From assembly GCA_950097015.1 (NCBI GenBank), contig CATNEN010000030.1:1969001-2033000 (forward strand): a stretch of 64,000 bases of DNA, given 5' to 3'. Numbering within the stretch: the first letter of the stretch is position 1; every line of letters starts with the position of its first letter. Below are positions 46,175 to 56,800 of this stretch, piece after piece. The position numbers and the translations under genes were made by a program. The stretch is from Macrostomum hystrix. Its lineage: Eukaryota > Platyhelminthes > Macrostomidae. The notes beneath the pieces were generated by a model. That model saw only the letters and a list, made by a program, of their open reading frames with translations. It had not been told where the DNA came from and made no database searches.

Positions 46175-47720
46175 TCGGCCAACAGTAATAACGGCAACTT
46201 TAGTGGCAGCGGCTGCACACCCTGTCTCCAGTGCGGCAGGCGATTCCCTACGGAGCGAGGCGCCCGAATTCACCAGCACTACTGCCTTAGTGCTGGTGCT
46301 GCTGTTCCTGACACAGCCGCCACCGCCGCTGGCCCAGAATCAATTGTCAGTCAGGTGCCAGACGAACTCATCGTCTCTGGTGGCAGGCCGATAAAAAGCG
46401 AGCTGGATTTCGGCGATTTTACAACCGTCGACGCCGACGCAATGTCCGACGGGAATAGCAGCGGCAATGTCATTTCAATGCGATTAACAGAGTGCGTCTT
46501 CTGCTGCCGCCTGTTTGAAGTACCCTCTTCTCTGGCGCAGCATCTGCTGGAACACAATCAGCACCAGCCATTCCTGTGCTGCTTCTGTCAGCAGCCGTTT
46601 CCTAGCAGGCAGGCCCTGGACTGGCACTTTGTGCATTTGCACCGGATGCAGATACCAGCGGGCCTGCCAACTGTCAGACCTATGCCTGTCATGTCCATCT
46701 CGGGCTCAGATGAAACGCCTAGGCATACTCCGAACCAGCCTTCCGCGCCTGTGCCAACGCCTCCGCAGGTACAACAGCAGCGCGTGCTACCAACGCCATC
46801 GACTTCACCGGCGTTGCCTTCCGACCGGCCCTCTGTGCAGGTGATCAGCAGTGGCAGTGTAGAAATAAACGGACAGCAGCAACAAGCGCAGAACCAATCA
46901 TCGGAAATCAGGAAGAGTCAAGCTAATAAAAAAGACATTGTGCAACGATCGAAGCAGGCGACTCATAATCAAACCGATCGACTGGTGCAAGATCAGACAA
47001 AATTGAAGAGCTCGCAAATGCAAGGGCAGATAGCTGCCCGGACAATAAAGAATAAAATAATCAGACAAAAGCAGGCTAACAAAAGAAATTTGCCGAATGG
47101 CGCGCAGAAACGTAAAAACTCGAAGGCAGGAACGCCAGCTCGCGTACTATTCACCTGCCACCTGTGCAGCCGCAGCTCCTGGACTGAAAGAGAGCTGGCC
47201 TCTCATTTTGCCCTATGCCTGCGCCGGCACCGTCTGGACGATCCCGAGGAGGCCCGATGCCAGTTCTGCCACCGAGGCTTCAACAGCCGTTGGTTTCTGC
47301 TTAGCCATACAAGACGATGCCATGCGGGCAGGCCTCACATCACCTGCCGAGTTTGTCGGGCACTTGTTTCCAAACAGGTCGACCTTCATGCTGCACAAAA
47401 ATCTATTTAGGCGGCTGAGGCCAGATAATTCCAAGTCAGATTTGCTTGGAAAGGTTGAAGGGCCGTTGAAGGATGAGCAGAGTGAGCCATTGGAGTCCAC
47501 GACGAATAAAGATGTAGACAGGCTCACAGATGAGGCGCGGGAGGCAGCGCAGGTGCCGGAGCAGCCCGCGGCTGCTTCTAATAAGGCGCCATTAGTTTGG
47601 CGCAGCCCGAAGCACCTGGCTGCAGATCTGCGCCAGGCCACTTGGGCCGCAGCTGCCGCCGATCCTAGTAAGATTGTGTCGCCTGTGCTGGTACCTTATG
47701 TTGTGTTAGATCAGCTTTGA
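46175..47720 (+). CDS. C2H2 zinc-finger protein (one frame break)
   Basis: An exon starting after TTTAATATTACAG at 46175 and open in one frame to 47408; no ATG in that frame before 46442, so either an upstream exon exists or translation starts there. Fingers: CLQCGRRFPTERGARIHQHY, CVFCCRLFEVPSSLAQHLLEH, CCFCQQPFPSRQALDWHFVH, then a 150-residue Gln/Pro/Lys-rich linker, then CHLCSRSSWTERELASHF, CQFCHRGFNSRWFLLSHTRR and CRVCRALVSKQVDL. The last finger lacks its histidines in this frame, but dropping one base (47387) gives MLHKNLF with the usual 12-residue spacing and extends the protein to TGA at 47718-47720. I take that as the true end. It probably binds DNA in the nucleus; no specific family recognised. 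Confidence 0.7.
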
Positions 47721-48009
47721 ATGCTTTTCGCTATCACTACACCGATACTTTTGTCACAGCTTGACCAGAATTCCACCTATTTCGGCTCTTTACAAACTTA
47801 GCTAATGCTATACCGCCGAAAAACCGTCCATTTCTTCGTATAGCACTTTAAGTCGAATTTATGCTAAAAGATCCGCTTAAGTCAATAAATTTTAGGCAAT
47901 ATCCAAAGTGAAATTCTTTCCTATGTAAAATTGGGACGGTCAAATTTGAGCTGTCAACAAGGTTTGTCTCTCAAAGGACGCGGTCAGCACAGCTATATTG
48001 GGCGCATTT

Positions 48010-48185
48010 CAAGGACTTCGTATTGTTGCTCAGTCCATGGACTGGAGCGGGCCATGAGCACTCTCAATTACCCCTGCTAGTGCTGATACCCATCTAACAT
48101 CCTAGTGAACTGAAGCAATGCAAAGTTTTAGTGTGAAGTCGGAAATCGAACCCCCGACCTTCATATCTTGGCTTCTACATAGCAT
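48010..48185 (-). mobile_element. SINE family A
   Basis: Reverse-complement B box at GAAATCGAACCCCCGACC (about 48139), body with GAACTGAAGCAATGCAAAG and the intact CAGTCCATGGACTG palindrome at about 48031. Confidence 0.75.
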
Positions 48186-48749
48186 ATTAGTATGTCTTTA
48201 TAATGAACAAAAACCGTGTTTACAGAAACAATATAGTATCAGCCTGTAAGAGCATAACTTAGTATACAATTACAATCTAGTGCTACAAAGTGCGCTTCTG
48301 TTTGTCCACTTACAGAGCTCAGGAAACAGTAGGGTCACCTGTGTAACCGTCCGTTGAGGGCCGCATATCTTATGGGTGACAACACAAAATTGTGACTGTC
48401 CCACTTTTACACGTGTCATAATCTGCTTCAAAAAAAGAAAGAGAAATGCACAAGTGCAGCATCATTGTGTACTAACCGCAATATCTCCCAGCTCTAAAAT
48501 CTTTGCTGTAAAATTCAGCTTATAATTTTGAATGCATGTTTTGTAAATAAACTTCCATTTTTTACGAGGCAGATGTTTTCCAGTTAGTCAAGACATGTCA
48601 TTCTTTCTGTCAACGACTCCCAATTCAGATAGCCTGTTTGTATCAATTGTTCATAATGGATGTTTTTTACTAACTCATTTAAGTGTATAAACTTATAATG
48701 TCTGTTTATTATTTTTCTTGCCTAAACAGCACAGAATTTAAACGCTGTG

Positions 48750-48930
48750 TACGGCTGTTCAGTCCATGGACTGTGGGGATGCCATAACCCAACAGCTGGG
48801 TGAACTGAAGCAATGCAGAGTTAAGTGTATTGCTAAAATACACTCAATTGTTTAGTGTATCCAAGAATCGAACCCCCGACCGTAAGTCGTAAGTACGACG
48901 CTCCAACCCTAGGCTACATTCCCGGCTAAA
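48750..48930 (-). mobile_element. SINE family A
   Basis: B box (GAATCGAACCCCCGACC), body GAACTGAAGCAATGCAGAG and CAGTCCATGGACTG at about 48760. An extra 20-30 bases lie between body and head (AAGTGTATTGC... and TTTAGTGTATCC), apparently a short internal duplication. Confidence 0.75.
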
Positions 48931-49684
48931 TTCAAGATTAAACAGCGCCCACCTTCTAAACTCCACAATCGACCTTCCAACTTATTTTAGACTACAACAA
49001 GAACAACTCGTAGATGCCTAATAACCAGCTTCCAAAGGCGATTAGCGAATTGGGCAACTTTCAAGATTGAACTCAGTCACTATTAGGTGACCGCATTGAC
49101 CGATTTTAAGCAAAGTGCGACGCGCTTAAATCGCATTTTGACTAATCACTGAAGGTAGATACCGATCGTTTAAGCCTATTACAGTAAAATGTCCGACTTT
49201 CACTTATAATAGTGGTTTAAAAATCACCAACAAGATTTGTTCCTTTGTTCCTTTTGTAAAGTATGCAGTTACTTTTTTGTACTTTTATTGTGCTGATGCC
49301 TAATTAAGCCTGTGCCACTTGTAGACTTGTTCAACTCTGGGAATTATTAACGTACCTGTAACAAATGGAACTTGTTTATTACTTAAATTAATCAAAGGTA
49401 AATATATAATTTACAGCAAGACCTAGCTAATCATCAACCGGTTCCGTGTTTGCTTTAATCATAAATATTGCTTTTGTTTTTTTAAAGCCTTACATGAAAT
49501 ATGAGTGTTTAACAATTTTTTTCATTATGGGGTGCTTAGTAATTATAATTAACTTATGGTTGATTCAGCAGAGTCAACGGAGGCAGTGCATTCCTATCTC
49601 TTCCATACATTCACATACGTCAGTTAAAATATTTTCAGTTTAAAACAATCTTCCATGAAATAATACCTGGTTTGAATTGTTTAC

Positions 49685-49765
49685 CATAGGCTAAGATTCG
49701 AACTCCTGACCTATATTATTTTTAGTAGTCTAAAGCTCTCACCACTAGCCCTTATACATGCAAGT
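49685..49765 (-). mobile_element. SINE family A head fragment
   Basis: Only the tRNA-like head: AGATTCGAACTCCTGACC and CACTAGCCC. Body missing. Confidence 0.5.
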
Positions 49766-49799
49766 ATATTATGCGCGCTGAATTGATTCTATACATTAA

Positions 49800-50262
49800 A
49801 AATTATGTAGCCAACAAGGTTTCCCGCTAAAAAATTGGGATGTTTCTTTGGGTGATTCTCAGTTGGAATCTGCGGTGTTTCCAGAAAAAGAAACAGCCGA
49901 ACGCTGGAAACATACAAATCGGATGATTCCATGCTTAGAATCTACCCAACTGGGCGTTTTCTCGGTGCTTCTTGGTGGCGAAATGGAATCACCCAAAGAA
50001 TCCTCCAGTTCGGAAGATTCCATGCTCAGAAACCGCCGAGGAATCGTCCGTAAATAGTTCTCTGGTTGTCCCATGGGCCACTGGTTCGGGTGATTCTTCG
50101 GCGGTTTCCGCACAATTTACGGTTACATCGGCTGCTTCCTGGGTGGTTTCTTTAACTCTTGCGAGATAGGGGGAATTTTGGTAGATTCCACTCCTCTTTT
50201 GCACAAAAAACCCGCCGAAGAAGCAGCCGGATTTTTTACAGGGTTTTAGTGTCTAAAAACTT
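49800..50262. other. Unidentified motif-dense sequence
   Basis: A block rich in GGTGATTC, GGAATC and CCGCCGAAGAA strings, in both orientations, with GC content well above its flanks. CTTCGGCGG near 50097 and CCGCCGAAG near 50212 are an inverted pair. Several short frames exist on both strands, none recognisable. It could be an old repeat-derived element. Confidence 0.35.
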
Positions 50263-50469
50263 CAACTCGCAGCTGAGAAATTAGAAGCAAATTGCACTAC
50301 TGATTTACAATTTTTAAGTAGTATGAAGATTCGAACGGTTTAATGTGGCAACTGTGCATTTATTTCGTCGTGCACTTTGTGCGAGACTATAGAAGGGTGT
50401 ATAAGTTAAAGACATAAACTATGTTAAGCTAAGCTCATCAATAATAAAAGATTACACCTGCCCCAGTTG

Positions 50470-50725
50470 GTCCAGATGTGCAGCCGACAGCACAGCCGCA
50501 GCTATTGCGCGGCACATCTAAAGACTGCGTATGGCTGTTCAAGTACATGGACTGCGGAGGACGCCATACTCTCAATTACCCCAGCTAATTCTGGTACCCA
50601 TTTAATAGCTGGGTAAACTGAATCGAGTGTCTCGATAAAGAACACAATGTCCCAGTGGAGTCAAGAATCGAACCACCGACTTTCTAGTCGTGAATCCGAC
50701 GCTCTGAGCACTAGGCTACAACTGA
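50470..50725 (-). mobile_element. SINE family A, full length
   Basis: Runs from the tRNA-like head (GCACTAGGCTACAACT, B box AGAATCGAACCACCGAC) through the body to the 3' end GATGTGCAGCCGACAGCACA. The palindrome is altered to AGTACATGGACTG. Located just beyond the stop codon of the TIAM-like gene. Confidence 0.78.
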
Positions 50726-50809
50726 TGACTGCACAAGCGCAAACTTTAGTGGTTGCCATGGCCACACTGGACAAAGCTGTTTTCAAAGAACAGTTTTTTA
50801 GTTTCTATT

Positions 50810-53800
50810 TTAAAGTCGCTTCGCCGGCTGAGACTGGCTGCGTTTAGCCGGACGCGACTGATGGTGATGCGTCGCTGCAGTTGCTCTGCTGCTTATACGG
50901 CCAGTAGACATGGACGCCGCTTCGCTGATAGCTTGCAGGAAGTCGTCCCGCGCCTGTTGGGATCTGGTCAGGTAGGGGTTCATAACAATGACAACCCGGA
51001 TTCAGATGTACTCTCCTACCGGTTTTTCTAAAGCACGTAAATACCTAAATAGAGCGAATTTCCTATAAATGGAATCACGCTAATTTCCAGATTTATGAAT
51101 CTTTTAATCTTCTAAGTTTACAACTTCTAATTTTAATGGGAATCCTAAAAAATCCCAGATTCACAAGTGACTCAAAGTCAGCTCACCCGCAGCTCAGCTG
51201 GTGGACCAATCCCCGACTGTCCGCCAGTTCCCACAGCCACCGGCCGCCGAGTTTGCCCGACGGTTGCGCCTGCGCCAAAGTGGTTGGAACCAATGCCATT
51301 GGGGCCAATGTTTCCAAAGATTTTCTTCGGACTTAGTATGGACCACAGCTGAGACAAAAACGAAGCAGCCTGCGCTACGGTCGTCCTTGTCCTCGTCTGC
51401 GGTGTCGCCGTTGACTAAATGGGTCCCAAAGTTGAGCCACTCGACGCTGCCGTAGAGGAGCAGGCGCTCTAGGCTCAGATCCACGAGCTGCACGATTTTG
51501 AGGAGCAAAAATCAAAGGAATCTTATAGTGCTTAAATGGCGAAATCCAGCTTGCAAAACAGGGGTAGACAAACTCCGGCCAGCGGGCCAGATGCGGCCCT
51601 CGAAGCTCCTAAAACCGGCCCATTGCCACTTGCGAATCTAAAGTATCCTGTTCATATTTCCCTTGTCTCATCTCTCCCGTGTCTTACCTCTCCTGTGTCT
51701 CATCTCTCCTGTGTCTCATCTCTCCCGTGTCTTACCTCTCCTGTGTATCATCTCTCCTGTGTCTCATCTCTCCTGTGTCTCATCTCTCCTGTGTCTCATC
51801 TCTCCTGTGTCTCATCTCTCCTGTGTCTCATCTCTCCTGTGTCTCATATCTCCCGTGTCTTACCTCTCCTGTGTATCATCTCTCCTGTGTCTCATCTCTC
51901 CTGTGTCTCATCTCTCCTGTGTCTCATCTCTCCTGTGTCTCATCTCTTCTGTGTCTCATCTCTCCTGTGTCTCATCTCTCTGTGTCTCATCTCTCCCCAG
52001 CCTTATCTCTTCCCTATCTCATATTTCTACAGTCAATGCGGCCCCCTGTCGTCTTATAGGTTCTCTCTGGCCCCCTAGCTAACAAGTTTGCCAACCCCTG
52101 TTGTAAAATATCCCTAAAATCCTCGACGCTCTCTTAATCCGCTGTTTACCTCAGCGGGGTGTCCTCGCCTGTGTGCCGCCTGCAGCTGCTCAAACTTGGC
52201 GCCGAACTCTCTGTCCAAAACGCGCAGCGTCCCGACGCGATCGGCCAAGCGTCGAACAACACCCAACGCCTCTGCGGTCAATTCGAAGAAAACGTTGCGC
52301 TAGTTCAACGAAAGAAGTGACTACTAGGAGTAGTAAGTAGGGAAAATTTACCCGTCAGCCGGGTGTGCTCTTCGCTACTGACTGGAACGCAGCCTAGCAG
52401 AGCCTCCAGCAGGGCCTGGTAGCTGCCTATTCGTTCCAGCGGCTTCGTGAGCTGCCTCTCCCAACTGGCCGCTGATGCAACTGCGTCTGAAGGCGAGGAA
52501 GCGATGCTCGAGATCAGTCTCGTGGTTGGGTTCACCGTCCGGATTTATTAGGGGTTCGGCAAACAGATGTTTTATATGGCAGCACAAATTTTAACCATCA
52601 TTGGCTGTTATTATCTGTATAAGTAGTACTAGCGAGTACTTTTGTTACTAAAATAGAAAAAAAAGAATTTTCACTCCCGTCATCCAAAGGCTGATTGCAA
52701 CCGCCCACTGAAATTTCTAATTCAGGTAACATTGTTACTTATTTTACCGCTGAGTGAACTGAAGCAAAGCAGAATTGAGTTCCCTAGGGCTGAGATTCGA
52801 ACTCCTGACCTCTTGGTCTGCAGCATCTACCTTTTCCCAACAGCTTGGCGCAACGGAGGCCGCAAAGGCACAGCCGGCAGTACAGATGGTTTAGGTCGGC
52901 CTCGTTCCTCTGAAACGCGGCTGCCATGGACAGTAGGACAGTCTGTGGACAGAAGTGCATTGGGCTGGGTTGTATGTGTTCAATTTTTGTCTATGGCTGA
53001 AATCTATTCAGTGATCTACCCTGAGATCGCTAGTCTTGGACAGCGAGTCCAACGCAGCCGATGAAAACAAGGCGACCGAGTGAAACTCGGCCAGTTGTCC
53101 GATAGGCCAAGGAGAGCTTCGCCAACTCGCTCGCCTGCGACGTCGGGTGCTGCGGCAGGCTCTGGCGCAGCTCAGTGAGGCTCTGCGCCTGCTCTCGCTC
53201 TGATCTCAGCAGCTCCGACATCGTGTAGCGCAGCTGCGAATACGCGTTTGGCTGCGCGGGCGAGTCCGACCTGTTGGACCAGGAGGCCAGCGAGTTGGCG
53301 TTGCGGATGCTGGCCGAGTCGGAGGAGCGAGACGATGAGGCGACGGCGTTGGGCTGCAAAACATGGACCGAGAGAGTGAAAGCGAAGCCAGATTCACAGA
53401 ATCCCCAGATTCACGGAATCCCCAGATTCACAGAATCCCCAGATTCACAGAATCCCCAGATTCACAGAATCCCCAGATTCACGGAATCCCCAGATTCACA
53501 GAATCCCCAGATTCACGGAATCCCCAGATTCACGGAATCCCCAGATTCACGGAATCCCCAGATTCACAGAATCCCCAGATTCACAGAATCCCCAGATTCA
53601 CAGAATCCCCAGATTCACAGAATCCCCAGATTCACAGAATCCCCAGATTCACAGAATCCCCAGATTCACAGAATCCCCAGATTCACGGAATCCCCAGATT
53701 CACGGAGTCCCCAGATTCACGGAATCCCCAGATTCACAGATTCTCCAGATTCACAGAATCCCCAGATTCATGGAATCCCCAGATTCACGGAATCCCCAGA

Positions 53801-56800
53801 TTCATGGAATCTCCAGATTCACGGAATCCCCAGATTCACGGAATCCCCAGATTCACGGAATCCCCAGATTCACGGAATCCCCAGATTCACGAAATCCCCA
53901 GATTCACAGAATCCCCAGATTCACGGAATCTGCCGATGGAATCATTAGAGTGCCCAGCTACTCGCCTGCCTTCGCAGCTGCGGCTGATCCGCCCAGGACC
54001 GGTCGCGAGACCTGCCGCCGCTGCTGCCGATGCTGAGCCCGAGTTGGCCGCGGTCAAAGAGCCGCCCAATCTCGGCCAGGTCCATCTCCGCCACCGACCT
54101 CCCGTCCACCGCCAGGACGCGGTCTCCAACGCTGAGCCCTGCCTCGTCGGCCACGCTACCCGGCTGCACGCCCGTCACCATCAGGGTCAGCTGCCGGCTC
54201 TCATCGTCATCTTGGCCCCGATGTTCATTGTGACACTCATTGTTGACCATAGTCGCTGTTATCATGGCAACGTCTATTTCGCACCTCGGCCTCCACGGTG
54301 ATGCCAAACTGACTGACAGCCGGGCCGCTTGTGCAGTCGGCACTCCCGATGGCAGTCGGCAGTCGGCAAGGGCTGAGAACTGGTGATGCTGCACCGCCGA
54401 TCGCAGCTGCTGCGTCTGCGGCGCCTGAGGCTCCGTCCGCTGCTGCTAACAGGAAGTCAACAAGGGAAAAGGAGGTGCGTTCCAGTCCCCTCAGGGCTTG
54501 ATCCCATCCGCTCCCAGTTACTTCAGGCTTTGATCATATTTGGCCTTGATCCCATTTGGTTTTGATCCCATTTGGCTTTGATCCCATTTGGCTTTAATCC
54601 CAGTTGGCTTTGATCCCAGTTGGCTTTGATCCCAGTTGGCTTTGATCCCAGTTGGCTTTGATCCCAGTTGGCTTTGATCCCAGTTGGCTTTAATCCCAGT
54701 TGGCTTTGATTCCAGTTGGCTTTAATCCCAGTTGGCTTTGATCCCAGTTGGCTTTGATCCCAGTTGGCTTTGATCCCAGTTGGCTTTGATCCCAGTTGGC
54801 TTTGATCCCAGTTGGCTTTGATCCCAGTTGGCTTTGATCCCAGTTGGCTTTGATCCCATTTGGCTTTGATCCCAGTTGGCTTTGATCCCAGTTGGCTTTG
54901 ATCCCATTTGGCTTTGATCCCATTTGGCCCATCCCGTCCTGGCCAACCTGCGGCAGTGCTCCGAGCCGTAGAGCGCCTGTTTCCCACTCAGTCCCATTTG
55001 GCCTTGATCCCATTTGGTTTTGATCCCATTTGGCTTTGATCCCATTTGGCTTTGATCCCAGTTGGCTTTGATCCCAGTTGGCATTGATCCCAGTTGGCTT
55101 TGATCCCAGTTGGCTTTGATCCCAGTTGGCTTTGATCCCAGTTGGCTTTGATCCCAGTTGGCTTTGATCCCAGTTGGCTTTAATCCCAGTTGGCTTTGAT
55201 TCCAGTTGGCTTTAATCCCAGTTGGCTTTGATCCCAGTTGGCTTTGATCCCAGTTGGCTTTGATCCCAGTTGGCTTTGATCCCAGTTGGCTTTGATCCCA
55301 TTTGGCTTTGATCCCAGTTGGCTTTGATCCCAGTTGGCTTTGATCCCATTTGGCTTTGATCCCAGTTGGCTTTGATCCCAGTTGGCTTTGATCCCATTTG
55401 GCCCATCCCGTCCTGGCCAACCTGCGGCAGTGCTCCGAGCCGTAGAGCGCCTGTTTCCCACTCAGCCTCTTCCGCAGCTCGGCAGCTGTCTGAACGTCGC
55501 CCCATCCCCGGTCTCGGCTGGTTGCAGCAGCCAACATCGCTACGGGCGGTCACCAGGGCGTGAAATGACGTCATGCTGAGCTGGCCGAACTTGGAAAGCG
55601 CATGCTTGCTGGCTTTGGTGGCTGCTGATAGGGCGGTCTGGGTTGGTTCGCGATGATTATGATGATATCGCGCTGATATTTGATGGGTTCAAATGACAAT
55701 ACGAGCGTAAACCCCAGGTACACACAGTAAACCCCAAGTACACACAGTGACAATAAACCCCAAGTACACACAGTGACAATAAACCCCAATTACACACAGT
55801 GACAATAAACCCCAAGTACACACAGTGACAATAAACCCCAAGTACACACAGTGACAATAAACCCCAAGTACACACAGTGACAATAAACCCCAAGTACACA
55901 CAGTGACAATAAACCCCAATTACACACAGTGACAATAAACCCCAAGTACACACAGTGACAATAAACCCCAAGTACACACAGTGACAATAAACCCCAAGTA
56001 CACACAGTGACAATAAACCCCAAGTACACACAGTGACAATAAACCCCAAGTACACACAGTGACAATAAACCCCAAGTACACACAGTGACAATAAACCCCA
56101 GGTACACAAAGTGACAATAAACCCCAAGTACACACAGTGACAATAAACCCCAAGTACACACAGTGACAATAAACCCCAAGTACATACAGTGACAATAAAC
56201 CCCAAGTACACACAGTGACAATAAACCCCAAGTACATACAGTGACAATAAACCCCAAGTACACACAGTGACAATAAACCCCAAGTACATACAGTGACAAT
56301 AAACCCCAAGTACACACAGTGACAATAAACCCCAAGTACACACAGTGACAATAAACCCCAATTACACACAGTGACAATAACCCCCAAGTACACACAGTGA
56401 CAATAAACCCCAAGTACACACAGTGACAATAAACCCCAATTACACACAGTGACAATAAACCCCAAGTACACACAGTGACAATAAACCCCAATTACACACA
56501 GTGACAATAAACCCCAAGTACACACAGTGACAATAAACCCCAAGTACACACAGTGACAATAAACCCCAAGTACACACAGTGACAGTAAACCCCAAGTACA
56601 CACAGTGACAATAAACCCCAAGTACACACAGTGACAATAAACCCCAAGTACACACAGTGACAGTAAACCCCAAGTACACACAGTGACAGTAAACCCCAAG
56701 TACACACAGTGACAATAAACCCCAAGTACACACAGTGACAGTAAACCCCAAGTACACACAGTGACAATAAACCCCAAGTACACACAGTGACAATAAACCC

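Larger units (their letters stand above)
47721..49799. other. Spacer with SINE insertions
   Basis: No gene recognised. Three SINE copies account for about 450 bases. The rest is unique and AT-rich. Confidence 0.45.

Noticed and set aside
53274-54301. Frames of 224 and 312 codons on the plus strand
   Set aside because: 17-bp array and the reverse strand of the PDZ exon; the minus strand gives a recognisable PDZ domain instead.
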